Made by a program: the position numbers and the translations under genes
Origin: Phytophthora sp. 'mugwort'
Taxonomy: Eukaryota > Oomycota > Peronosporomycetes > Peronosporales > Peronosporaceae
Assembly (NCBI GenBank): GCA_033558025.1
Contig: JAUCEF010000012.1
Span: 1 to 64,000, forward strand
Length of the DNA stretch: 64,000 nucleotides
Direction of reading: 5' to 3'
The notes under the pieces: generated by a model
Seen by the model: only the letters and a program-made list of their open reading frames with translations
What the model was told of the DNA's origin: nothing
Databases searched by the model: none
Shown: positions 9,855-19,560 of the stretch, one piece after another
How the letters are laid out: every line of letters starts with the position of its first letter
How positions within the stretch are numbered: the first letter of the stretch is position 1

Positions 9855-10466
9855 CTAATGCAGCAGCCGAGACATCACGAGTTCCCACGATAGCGAGTCG
9901 ACCCTTGACTCCAACGCCGTGATGAGGAACTGATACGACTCGCTGAGACTTCCCAGAAGCGTGCTCACCAAGTCGTCTTCGCTGACCGGAGCGCCCACCG
10001 CGTCAAGCAGTTCCGCCAGCGTCTTGATCTTGGTGATGTGCTCCAGTACATCATCACCTTTGTCCATCATCGTCGTGAAGAAACGTCGACGAAGGAAGAG
10101 CTTATCGGCCAAGCTCTTCTTCTCGAAGTGTCCTTCCAGCCTTGGCCATGCATCATGCGCGCCACACGCCGACTGGACCAACGGTAAGTGCGAATCCTCC
10201 AACGCGAGGCAGATGATCGCTATCGCCTTGCGCGACTTCCGCTTGAATACCGCTTGATCCAATGCCGTGGTGCAGTTCTCCAGGTTCATATCCCCACATA
10301 CGACTTCCCACTGGTCGCGCTCCTCGAGCACCATTTGCATCCTGAACTTCTACGTGTGGAAGTTGGTTCCGTCGAACTTGTTGATGCGAACGGTCGTAGT
10401 CGTGGGGTTGTCCACGGCGAAGGCGTAGTCGAAGTCATTGGTAGAATCTGTGGGACTTGGGCTCAT
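9855..10466 (-). pseudogene. Copia gag (UBN2-type)
   Basis: The likely start is the ATG at 10464-10466, inside the primer-binding site. Family features are INKFDGTNFHT near the N-terminus and the typical capsid helices ending in LLGSLSESYQFLITAL. A TAG at 10350-10352 replaces the conserved Trp of the FDGTNFHTW motif, and a second TAG at 9855-9857 ends the frame before the zinc knuckle. Confidence 0.85.
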
Positions 10467-10472
10467 AACCAA
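10456..10472 (-). promoter_or_regulatory. Primer-binding site, half-tRNA initiator Met type
   Basis: On the plus strand the sequence gggctcataacc matches the anticodon arm of initiator methionine tRNA, so the minus-strand element can pair with that internal part of the tRNA. Drosophila copia uses a half-molecule of the same tRNA as primer, with the site in the anticodon region. It lies directly inside the LTR end. Confidence 0.65.
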
Positions 10473-10478
10473 ACGGAT

Positions 10479-10798
10479 TGTGGTCCTTAGATCAAAATGC
10501 AAACTGATTGATTCGGTCCTTAGTTCGCTAAGATACGCTAAGCCTCTCTTCTACCTACTGGATACACACTACTGGAATCCGTACTGGCTACTGAGTTCTT
10601 CCAGCCAATCAGCGATTGACACGTCGTATCCCATCTTGTACCCACGCGTTGCGTAATTGTCGACACGTCAACATCATCCCGTAATCCACGTGCCATCATC
10701 AGTGTCCAATAATCACAAAGTGATTATGGCTCCACGGACTTGAAGGTCATACCGGTTTCTACTGGTACGCCGGGGATGGACGAGACACCTCCTTGACA
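10479..10798 (-). repeat. Copia 5' LTR
   Basis: About 320 bp that on the minus strand begin TGTCAAGGAGG and end GGACCACA, the TG...CA form expected. It is followed by a few bases and the primer-binding site. With the other LTR missing the boundaries rest on these terminal motifs only. Confidence 0.65.
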
Positions 10799-11230
10799 AA
10801 AAATATAGCTAACGAGGTTGGTGGTTCGAGCCAACTGTTACAGTTGGGTTGAACTTACTTGGTTGTTCTAATGACCTCTATATCATGAAACTATATTCGT
10901 TTAAATGTAGTGCAAGTATCCCCTCTAAAATTATCATTAAACTTTCGAAGACACAGGTGGGACATAGTTCATGTGAAAGAAGATATAAAAGTACCCCCAA
11001 ATACCGAGGTTATTCCAGAAACAGTCCATAGTAGCTCGAAAAATATGGGCTCATAGTTTAAATTCTATAAAATATTTGCTCAATATAAAAATAAATGTGT
11101 CAATATAAAATTTTACTATAAAAACAAAAAAAATCTTTTCAGAAACGTCTTTTTAGTAATACCCAGATGGTAGACACATTTTCTCTCGTCAAATGAATGA
11201 ATATATTTTTATTGATAAAATTGTGGTTTC
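10799..11230. other. AT-rich spacer without recognised gene
   Basis: About 430 bases between the Copia LTR and gypsy A. The sequence is A/T-rich with short poly-A and ataaaa runs; no coding similarity or clear repeat boundary is visible. A 60-codon open frame at 10849-11031 shows nothing recognisable. Confidence 0.5.
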
Positions 11231-11558
11231 TGTAACTGGGTTACACGAAGGTGGCACGAAGTGTAGCCATGCGACGGGTCACCTTGCAACAAGTGGTACT
11301 TGGTACCACCTGGATTAACATGATTTCAGAACGTGGCCACAGGGCCACTCAATACGCATTTGACTATGTTAACTATGACTCTTACTATCTACCATAGTGA
11401 AACCAGTCACTATGGTAGATAGTAAGAGTCATACGTTAACATCACAGGCGTCTTTGCCGCAGATAAGCAAACAAATAAGTTCAGTTTTATTATCAAAGAG
11501 TGTATCGTCCTAGGTTTAAGAAAAAAACTGACTCTTTTAGTCTCTAGTGGTATAACTA
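11231..11558 (+). repeat. Gypsy A 5' LTR, first part
   Basis: Starts TGTAACTGGGTTACACGAAG and matches 24920-25210 in blocks such as agtggtacttggtaccac, cgtggccacagggccactc and the ccctaggttt-containing segment before tagtggtataacta. The LTR is split by a pogo insertion after the TA at 11557-11558 and continues at 13542 to about 13562 (gaggcatctaagcttctgcca). Without the insertion the LTR is about 350 bp. Confidence 0.7.
11375..11432. repeat. Perfect 26-bp inverted repeat in the LTR
   Basis: Arms at 11375-11400 and 11407-11432 are exact reverse complements with a 6-base spacer (aaccag). The 3' LTR has only one copy of this sequence (ctatggtagatagt near 25062), so the foldback arose by a local inverted duplication in the 5' LTR. 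Confidence 0.9.
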
Positions 11559-13541
11559 CCGTATTCGTCGAAGAGCTGCCCCCCGTGGTACTTTCCAAAA
11601 GGAGGACAGCTCATCGGTGAACGCCCCAGCGACCTACTTGGTAGCATTGCTAAAATATAATGGACCTTTGCGACCGCACGATATCCCTCAGTGCACGAGA
11701 TTCCACAGGATCACCATGTGGGACACAAGACTGACCATGAGAGATAAGCTGCGCATCGTAATGGAGGCAACGAGGTCTCCATTGGTTGTTGCGCGCGCAC
11801 GTTCGCTGAACCGTGGTCGCGCTCGCGACGCACCCGAGCTAGAGAAGGAATTAGCAGCGTGGATCATTCCGCGACGACCAATCAAGTTATTGCCAAGGCT
11901 ATCTCTCTTGACCCTAACTTTCGTCGTGGAAAATCACAAGGCAATGTGGAGCTGGGTGTATCCATTCCTGAAACGCCAGCGCCTGAGTATCCGCCGCAGG
12001 ACTCGTGTTGGCCAAAAGTTGAGTGGGCACCTCGAAAGCATGCGTCGGGAGTTCGTAGAGGCTGTTAACGAGCGCTTTACTGTTGGCGGCACGCTTGAGA
12101 GCACACGACCAGCCCTGCGAGTAAATATGGACGAGATAGCTGTGTTCTTTGAGACAACGACAAACACAACAATCAACGCAACGAATGCTCGTACTGTGTC
12201 GATCCGTGCGACTGGTTCAAATGCAAGGCGGCTCATGGCATGTGTGGCGTGTGCAGAGGACGGAATCAAGCTTCCTATGTTCGTCGTTTTTAAGGCCAAG
12301 ATAGGCGCCACAATTGAGAAGAAGCTTGACCAGATATTGCCGCCAAATGTGTATTGGTGCTGCCAAGAGAACGGCTGGATGGACGAACGAAGCTGTCAGA
12401 TTTGGATGGAGAAAATGTGGAAGCCCTACGTTGCTGGCCATCCCTCCTCGCTGCTCATGCTTGACGAGTTCAAGTGCCACGTGCAGGCGTCGTTTGTGCG
12501 AGGCCTAAACGACCTTGGCACGGAGGTAGAGTCATTCCCGGTGAGTATACGTGTGTGCTCCAACCTTGTGATGTCGGGATAAACAAACCCCTGACAATAT
12601 ACGAATGCAGTATAATGCGTGGTCAATTACCAAAATGGACGGGTTAAAAGGCGACGACAAGGTTCCTGCACCCGAGCGCGAGGATACTCAAGGCCTGGGA
12701 ATCCGTGTCAGAGAACACAGTCAAAACCACATTCTCCTAGATTGGCTACGGCGTAAAAGAACCCACCCGGAAGACTCATGGTAGCGCTCTGCACGTGGCA
12801 GAAGCCTCATCAGAGCGAAACCAAGACGACGGAAACTGTCAAGAACCTCAGGATGAAGAGATCGAGCTGCATGATTTAGTTATTAGGCTCTGAAATGTTT
12901 CTCAACCTCAGATAACATTAAATATCTAATGATACCTTGGTTGCGTTCGGAACGGCGTCGCTTTTGGCTTTTATCAGATTTCCGTAGATCCTCAACCATG
13001 GTGGCCATTTTGTTAAAATAGGCGTCTTCCATCTGCAGCAGGCGACGAGGAAGGAAACCAACATGGCACGTCTGAGCGGATCACGTACGCCTTGACAACG
13101 TGCTCTAGACCTTCGTCTTCCACAGGTGCGACCTCAGCTCGAAATATAATCACATCGTCGACTTCTAACTCCGTGCCGCAGATTTCGTGGGCTGTGCAGC
13201 TGCGGCCGCCGTCGCCTTCGCCACACCCGACAATGTCCACCCCCGATAAGAGAGGGAAGGGGGCTTGCTCCTACCGTGCGCACAGTTACACAGTTAGATG
13301 TTAGTCCAGGAGCTACAAAGCCATTCACGGCGCGTGCTTACCATGGCCTGCGAGAAAATTGTGTTGTGAAGTTCTGCTGCGGTCTTCCCCCTTCCCCGAT
13401 CGCGATTGGCTAAAATTCGGGTGAGGGGGGACAGCTCATCAGTGACGACGCCTCAAATGCTGCCGATCACTTTACATAGGAAAGTCGAGAGGGGGACAGC
13501 TTATCGACGAAAACCTGGGGCCAGCTCTTCGACGAATACGG
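11559..13541 (+). mobile_element. pogo/Tigger-type DNA transposon with TIRs and TA duplication
   Basis: The left end CCGTATTCGTCGAAGAGCTG is matched at the right end as its exact reverse complement (13522-13541). TA at 11557-11558 and TA at 13542-13543 are the target duplication typical of Tc1/mariner-pogo elements. Subterminal gacagctcatc motifs occur near both ends (about 11605, 13430, 13490). The element is 1983 bp and encodes a DDE_1 transposase pseudogene. It is inserted in the gypsy A LTR, so it is younger than that element. Confidence 0.9.
11617..12895 (+). pseudogene. pogo-like DDE_1 transposase
   Basis: The N-terminal helix-turn-helix region is split over two frames near 11870-11930 (a CENP-B-like segment ending VGQKLSGHLESMRREF). 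The catalytic domain shows the first Asp in VNMDEIAVFFE (about 12124) and the second in SSLLMLDEFKCHV (about 12463). A plausible intron with GTGAGT...GCAG ends runs from 12540 to 12609. After it the frame reads YNAWSITKM, then shifts near 12690, and a TAG stops it at 12738-12740; similarity in the third-frame C-terminus continues to about 12895. The third acidic residue is not visible. Confidence 0.8.
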
Positions 13542-13707
13542 TAGAGGCATCTAAGCTTCTGCCAGCAAGACGCGCTGAAGAAGCTAATGTCTTTTGCTCG
13601 GCCCTGAGGGCATAACGCATCTGCTTCGAAAGGTCCGGACGCGGTAAACGCGCGTCTGGAGGCGTCCTCAAGTACGAGAATGGTCTGTTGGAGCACCTCA
13701 GCAGAGG

Positions 13708-14620
13708 ATGTCGGCGTCTGCAACGATGTCGACGACATCGCAGGATGGGTCCTCCCGGCCTAAACCGCTCATCGTGAGCATCAAGACTTTCGAGCATCAA
13801 GACTTTCGAGGAAAGGAGGGGGAGAACCTCATATTGTGGATCCGGGAGATCGAAATGGCGATGGAATCGGCCATGCTCCGTACTGAGCAACAGCGCGTAG
13901 CGCTAGTGATCCGAAGCTCGGTGGCGAGCACGAGAATGGGCACTCATGTGCGGCACGTCGGTGGACGCGGCCTTCCCGAGCTGGAGGAGCTGAACCTTCC
14001 AGCTTTCGCAAGTGTTAGCCCCGCCTAATCAGGGTACCTCATGAGGTCACGCTTTCTGAGTACCCGCCAGGGTAAGAAGGACTTGCTGGACTTTGTCCAG
14101 GAGTTGCGAACTCTGATCGTCGGCATGGCGGCCGATCCTCCGCCAGAGGCAGTGACTGTGATAGTATTTATGGAGGGCCTCCGCATTGGCGTGCCCAGGA
14201 CGGAAGTCTTCAGCACTCATCCTTCCGCTTTCGAAGAGGCCGTGGGAGTGGCGTTGAACGCCGAGTTCAACTTCAAGTCGTCTCGACTTGGCTGGGGCGT
14301 TGCCAACGCTACTCCGTCCGATGTACCGGTTGCTATATGGACCTCAGCTACGCTGAAGACGAGGAAGCTGAGCTTCATGCTGCCGAGCAGCGTATGGGTG
14401 TTCGTCGGTGCTTCATCTGCCGAAGCACCACCCATTTGAGGGCAACCTGCCCGTCATGCAGGTCGCGTCATGCTCCTACGAGCCTTCGCTCTGCGTCGAG
14501 CCAAGCCATCGGCTCGCCGCGGGGAAATGGCGTCACTCAGTAGGCGCTGGTCGCCCTGCTGGGGAAGAACTGAGTTCTGTTGAGCCTCATGGAGGTTGTG
14601 GGCAATAGGGCCCAGCCCCG
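13708..14620 (+). pseudogene. Gypsy A gag with degenerate zinc knuckle
   Basis: Starts ATG 13708 after the LTR. The capsid region shows Gypsy gag features: GENLILWIREIEMAM, then in another frame RSRFLSTRQGKKDLLDFVQELRTL and FEEAVGVALNAEFNFKSSR. A knuckle-like CFICRSTTHLRATC lies near 14410-14450. A 16-bp tandem duplication (agcatcaagactttcg twice, 13777-13808) and several indels break the frame. Confidence 0.8.
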
Positions 14621-14862
14621 GAGAGAGCCCTACTCTCTAACACGGAACATGTATGCAAGCCGGGTTTACTCATCGTCGAGGCGACGGTGAATGGCATTGA
14701 GAACATGGATCATCTTGACCGATTCCGGGCGTCGGATAACCGATGCTGTCCGAAGCGCTACTAAACTTAAAATCTAGGCGAAGGATGAACCTGGACCGGT
14801 GAGCGACGTCTAATGCGTGCTAAGAACTTGAGGTTTAAATCTGAAAAAGAGTATTTGAAACT
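14621..14862. other. Transition from Gypsy gag to virus-like island
   Basis: No coding similarity is seen here. The boundary between Gypsy sequence and the following foreign sequence must lie about here, but no target duplication could be recognised. Confidence 0.35.
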
Positions 14863-15127
14863 ATGTCAATCGCTAACAACACTCAACTTACGGTTCGAGA
14901 GGCTGCCTACGACGAGCTTACGGAGCTGATACGCCTCGGACCCGAGTACGATGACCTTGTGTTGTACATGGGACAGAAATTTGGTAACACCTCTGACGCT
15001 CCAGAGTACACTTCAGCCTGAAGTTTTCGCGAAAGCGCTTCTCCACTGGGATGTCGATAAGATCGTCGACCTATACGAGATGCTATTCAAGCACGACTCA
15101 AAAGCCTTGGAAGCATCGCGCCACTAG
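14863..15127 (+). pseudogene. Small acidic protein of unknown function, frameshifted
   Basis: An ATG at 14863 opens a 52-codon frame with regular amphipathic composition, and after a frame change near 15005 a second open stretch continues to a TAG at 15125. Together they look like a small, helical, acidic protein of about 90 residues. I do not recognise a family. It lies at the left edge of the virus-like island and shares its moderate GC content. Confidence 0.4.
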
Positions 15128-15188
15128 GGTTTAAAGTCGTGCTTGAATTGCATCCTGGCGGCTCGATCTTGCAATTTGTACGCTTGGA

Positions 15189-15422
15189 ATGCTTCTTCCG
15201 ATGTCCTGTACTCTATACGAGAGCGAGGAGGAAAACGAGGACGATGACAATGAAGCCATAACCGCGAACTTTAACGTCGACGAAGACGATGACAGCATTG
15301 AGCATGCTGATGGAGAAGACAACGGGCCACTGTTGAACAAGGGCAGGAGGAACATCACGCGATCATCACGCACCAGCAGCAGCAGTGACGAGGCTGAGAG
15401 AAGTTGCCACTGGACAAAGTGA
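15189..15422 (+). pseudogene. Acidic low-complexity ORF
   Basis: A 77-codon frame rich in Glu and Asp (ESEEENEDDDNEA) followed by a serine run. Acidic tracts of this sort occur at protein tails; the start codon is not supported by context. It could be the C-terminus of the preceding protein in another frame. Confidence 0.35.
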
Positions 15423-15465
15423 GAGTCAGTGGAAGAACCGTTAAAACTTTAAACTGACAAGAGGC

Positions 15466-16683
15466 ATGTTCGGCAAATGTCGTCCGTTTGAGGATGTTAT
15501 GGCAGATATGGAAACCGGGTTATCGGAGTTAGATATTGTAACTGACGTGAAGGGCTCATACCTTACGCTGGATCAGCTGAACATATCCGGTCGGAATGTG
15601 GTCAAACTCTCAGGTAAAGAGTTCAAGGTTGAATGTGAGCTCAGAATAGGCAGAGAGTATGGTCTCTCGAGTAAGTACCAGCTGTGGAGTAAGTGCACAA
15701 TATCCGACCAAGTCAGGTTTCACGTTTTCTGCGAGGATCAAGATGGATCTATTGTTAATGGTATCGTCAGGAAGAGAGGTGATGAGGGTAACAGTTGCAA
15801 GATTTTAAGAGAGAGCGTTGAGTATTTACCAGGCATAACCTTCTGCACGAGCGAAGAGTATGAGATATCCGATGAAGACGTGCTCTCTATTGTCAGATAC
15901 CGGGAGATAAGTACATTTATGATCGGTTTGCTTCATGGTACAAGCGTTACGGAGATTGGGTTGCTAGAGTGAGGAAGTCTCTTAACACGAGTAAGGAGAC
16001 ATTAGAGCTCGAGTACTCGCCAGTTTCAGCGGATGGTAATGCTCTTCCGGTAGGCAGCAAATTGAACGATTCGACTATCCTGAATGGTCTCTCAGTTGTA
16101 GTCTTCAGGCTGGCCACTAGGCGTGATATGCTCAGGTACCTTGGGTCTTCGTTGTATTCCCAGCTATCGATGTATAACAGGGTTAGCGATACAACTGAGG
16201 AGGAAGCGGACTTTGAGAAGTGCACATACAGAGTGAAGGTTAACGGCGAACTTACATGGTTGTTGATGTAGGCGCAGCGTGGGTTCTTTGCAGGCCCAGT
16301 CCAAACTTCCAGATTGTCGGATGGAGCATGAACAAGATGCTGTCAACTACTGTCGATATCAGGAAGGAGTATCTGTGCTGATCAGAGCCGAGACCCTATG
16401 CAACGGTTCGATGGTTTACTTGGATTGCCTGATAAGTCATGGCACCATCAAGCCTCTCTCGAGAGCGCTGACAAAGTATATCGACGACGTTGCCAACTTC
16501 AGATGTGCACCTTCACTGATAGTGAGGCAGGATCACACAACGTATAAGTCTGCCCAGAAAGAGGCGGCTAACACTAAGCTGACTAACGACGGAGTAGTTG
16601 CGATAGGTTACAGTTCGATGACGCACAGAATCAAGCCAGAGAGAACTGTGGACTGCACCTTGCTCTACAGGATACAGGATTAA
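15466..16683 (+). pseudogene. Decayed protein of virus-like island, possibly RNA polymerase subunit-like
   Basis: Three overlapping frames (15466-15972, 15969-16271, 16279-16683) look like one protein of about 400 residues with frameshifts near 15900 and 16260. Composition is normal for a globular protein. One segment (about residues 50-90 of the first frame) has a GREYGLSSKYQLWSKCT motif that weakly recalls the conserved Gly-rich segment of RPB3/alpha-type RNA polymerase subunits. The evidence is thin, and a structural protein is equally possible. Its neighbours suggest a viral origin. Confidence 0.35.
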
Positions 16684-17158
16684 GATCGTGCGAAAACGCT
16701 CTGCGATGAGACACCTGCGTGACACCCTGCCTCTGGAGTTCGCTAATTCACTAGGATGAAAGCCGAAGCGACACAGATCGCGGTTCGAAAGAGACTTCCA
16801 GTTGGAAATTGGATCTGCTGTGCGAGATTGGAAGTACCTAATGATGGGGGGTTAATATTGAGATTTTAGAGCCTCACTCTGTCGATGTTACACGAGCATT
16901 GCCAGGTGTCTCAAAAGAGTGAGTGGGCCTGACGGCTACCACACTTACGGGGCCGTCACCGGTCTGTCAATGCCCATTTGGTCCACAACCGAGGCCTTGA
17001 GTAGGTATCATCGGCGCTCCAACTGACTCTCACTCCTGGGTCCCCTCTCTCGTAACGCAAATAGCACGAAAACTCACACAATGGATTCCAGTCTCGACTT
17101 ACTCCTGCCAATCACTCAGCTCCACCTCACACACTGACTGCATCAGCCACACTTAATC
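16684..17158. other. Non-coding or unrecognised part of the virus-like island
   Basis: About 470 bases without an open frame of convincing length on either strand. No repeats or promoter elements were recognised. Confidence 0.4.
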
Positions 17159-17479
17159 TCAGCTCTCTCCCGACCTGTCTTTGATGCTCACTCTCACTGC
17201 CGACGCCGAAGGCGAGACCTTATCCGTTGAATTATCACCGTTTCGGGGTACAACCTCGAACATGAAGCGGGTGGTATAAGTCACCGGGACGTAACCAACC
17301 GCTCGGTCGTATTCGTCTTGAGGATTGTAACTTTCGTCGAGCATCGTATTCCACATCCAGATACCCATGTGAAGACCGAGCTCGGTGTCGATTGGCACAT
17401 CGAAGCTACCGATGCATGGATACGTCGAACCCAGGCAATTAGTCCGACGCCCGTACGAGTCGATAGGGTCGCTACCCAT
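17159..17479 (-). pseudogene. Unrecognised ORF on the opposite strand of the island
   Basis: A 106-codon frame with plausible protein composition (aromatic and acidic residues evenly spread, ending AVRVSIKDRSGES). It ends where the RPB2-like frame begins on the plus strand, so the island may have been inverted at about 17480. No family recognised. Confidence 0.35.
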
Positions 17480-18200
17480 CAGATACTACAAGAGGAAGTG
17501 GTTAGGTTTTGTATGCTGCGTTTATACTCCAGCCAGTGATGAAGCAGGAGAAGTTGGCTATGCGCTGTTTGGCACCAGATACAGGGTGACTGACAGGGAA
17601 GTGATGTCCAAGACAATTTACCTGATGCATGTACTTCACAACCTGAACAATAACTAGGCGATAATGCAAAATCGTGATTGGATGTTCTACTACGCTGGTC
17701 AATATCTGCACACGTCAGAAGCTGTCATAAACGAAGTGCTGAAGGCGAGGCTGATGCAAGTTGGACCTCAGTCACCATCTATTTGGATATCGGAGACGGA
17801 GAAGGTCTGCATAATGTCACATGGTTCAGGTTGTCTTGTACGTCCGATATGGTGGACAACTGACATCGCACCAAACATGAGGCAGGTTTGGCTAGACAAC
17901 ACTATGTGTTGGTCTGAGAGGGTGCGAGCAATAGTCGAGTTTTATGTTCTGACAGCTTTCAAGTATCTTCTTTGAGTACTCACGACTTTCAGGGAAAGGT
18001 CTCACGTTCAAGAATGCAACTCCCTTTCTCACGTACAGGAAACTGCAAGCTATTCTGTCTGCACAATCGACCTGCTGTGTGTAGTCGTCTGGGTATAGGT
18101 ATTGTGCTAATATTTGTATACTCGGGGTGTAGCCTACACACGTCCCTGGCGTTATAGCGTCAGCTGAGGCTATTGGATGCGACACGTTATCGTTGTACTA
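17470..18200 (+). pseudogene. RNA polymerase second-largest subunit (RPB2-like) fragment, virus-like
   Basis: From about 17490 the frame shows GFVCCVYTP, the place and form of the RPB2 fork motif (normally ending CP..TPEG), followed by a glycine after a short spacer. The next frame (17664-17975) matches the external domain: WMFYYAGQYL, then PSIWI, then GCLVRPIWW, in the RPB2 order. Sequence after 17975 is decayed, with stops; a PGVIASAEAIG segment near 18150 may belong to the hybrid-binding region. The divergence from cellular RPB2 and the nearby dUTPase-like piece point to a nucleocytoplasmic large DNA virus. Related asfarvirus-like insertions are reported in Phytophthora genomes. The gene is interrupted several times. 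Confidence 0.5.
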
Positions 18201-18393
18201 CTTCGCGCTCTTTTCTGCTCTTCTCTAAATGTAGAGTGTAGACGGCTCTGCATATATCGACTTTGGCAAGAGAATCTCTGATCGCTATAGTTGTAACGCC
18301 AGGAATTGCACTCTTCTTACAATCACAGAGTAGGAGTAGCCGCCTACACACACTGCAAACTTGCACTCTCACTAAATCGTAGGAGTCAATCAT
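18187..18393 (-). pseudogene. Zinc-binding segment, possible RPB2 C-terminus, inverted
   Basis: A 68-codon minus-strand frame has two cysteine pairs, VCSVC and CDC, spaced like the C-terminal clamp zinc site of RPB2, followed by a TTIAIRDSLAK segment that would correspond to the helix after it. If the reading is right, this part of the gene has been inverted relative to 17470-17975. The match is short. Confidence 0.35.
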
Positions 18394-18589
18394 TCTGATG
18401 CTGTATGAATCATTCCTGCTGCAACCAGTGTGATCAAGGAGGAGAAGGTATTGGCTAAGCGGTTAATAAGCAGACAACTGATGCGGTAAGGGATAAACGA
18501 GGATTCTAGGGAAGGGTGAAGAAGATTTTAAAAGCTAATTGATCAGCAGTTTCATCAGTTCCCGGTGGACCCAAAATCATTCGTGCCTC

Positions 18590-18870
18590 GAAGCGAACGT
18601 GTATTCTGATCGGTAGGACACGACAGTTGACAGGGTTGAATGATAAGCCGAGCAATCTTCGAGTACTTCTTGATCACGATATCTGAAGCCTTTAACGAGG
18701 TTACCGTTAGGGTCTCGCTCAAGTGTACCGGGAACAGATGCGATGACGGTGAGTTCACCTTCGTATCCGCAGCCAATGACTCCTCCGTTGATGAATATGC
18801 CGTTGATGGCGTTACCAGATCTCGGGTGAATCTTTCCGTACGTACCTGGAAGACCTTAACCTGTCTCCTT
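18590..18870 (-). pseudogene. dUTPase-like fragment
   Basis: On the minus strand, in a frame with a few interruptions, the order is PGTYGKIHPRSG (18814-18850), then INGGVIGCGYEGELTV. These correspond to conserved motifs 2 and 3 of trimeric dUTPases (PGTYGRIAPRSG and GVID.DYRGE). The catalytic Asp of motif 3 is replaced (GVIG for GVID), so the fragment is inactive. dUTPases are common in large DNA viruses, which fits the surrounding sequence. Confidence 0.55.
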
Positions 18871-19070
18871 AGAGCAGAATCATAGCTCAATTGAAGCTCC
18901 AGCTATAAGACCTAACGCATTCCTTTAGACTTATGACCTACCAAGAGCAACAAACTTGCATCTAAGATCTTAACGCATTCCCATAGAGCAGAGGCATAGC
19001 TAGAGTAGAAGCAAAGCAACTAAGATCTTAACGCACACCTGTAGAGCAGAAGCATGGCAAGATCTCAAAC
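18850..19070. repeat. Imperfect tandem repeat of about 65 bp
   Basis: Three to four degenerate copies share gatcttaacgcattcc, then tagagcagaggcatagc. Clear starts are at about 18851, 18910, 18967 and 19022. No coding potential is seen. It lies between the dUTPase-like fragment and the Gypsy protease. Confidence 0.6.
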
Positions 19071-19379
19071 ATATGCTGATACTGCATAGACGCATGGGAT
19101 GCCATGACTGGTATGTCGTATTTTTAAAGCCGCTGTGGATGCAGACGACATCTGGGTTCTCGAACATTAGCCATTCTAGTACCTTATCAACCATCTGATT
19201 GCTACTCGCCACCTTGATGACTTTGCAATGCTCGTACTCCTTAAGGTCGGCCTAAGGAAGTCAGCAGTATGCTGAGGCGCTCAGGGAGCGCAGGGGTGAC
19301 ATTATCACTGTTCGCCTAGTGACGGCGACCCATGTAAGGTTCCTGTGAACCTGGGCGTGAAGTTTCTCGACTTCGATAG

Positions 19380-19560
19380 TGTGGAAAGCTGTCTGGTCTT
19401 AAATCTGTGTTCGAGTACGACCTCATCCTGGGCATGGTATGGCTGGAGCGCCACGAGCCATGGATTGATTGGAGGTCGAAGACCTTGGGCGCAACGCGCT
19501 TTACTCCTGGTGGAGCTTTGGTGAGTCATGAACCCACCTCTGCTAGGAACCAAAAGTGCT
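19380..19560 (+). pseudogene. Gypsy A protease C-terminal part
   Basis: The segment FEYDLILGMVWLERHEPWID and the following WRSKTLG lies near 19410-19485, the standard end of Gypsy aspartic proteases. The active-site DSGA region upstream is not seen, so the protease was cut by the virus-like island or its boundary. The frame is open only for short stretches. Confidence 0.75.

Larger units (their letters stand above)
6613..10798 (-). mobile_element. Ty1/Copia retrotransposon, 3'-truncated and decayed
   Basis: Read on the minus strand the order is LTR, primer-binding site, gag, zinc knuckle, protease, integrase, reverse transcriptase, RNase H, the Copia order. The 5' LTR is present at the right; the element breaks off at 6612/6613 inside the RNase H domain, so the 3' LTR is missing. 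Several in-frame stops and frameshifts make it non-autonomous. The break point is the junction with the telomere-side Penelope-like copy. Confidence 0.9.

Noticed and set aside
10808..10845. Another tRNA T arm (ggtggttcgagccaac)
   Set aside because: Box-B-like sequence is present, but no acceptor or D arm of matching phase could be built.
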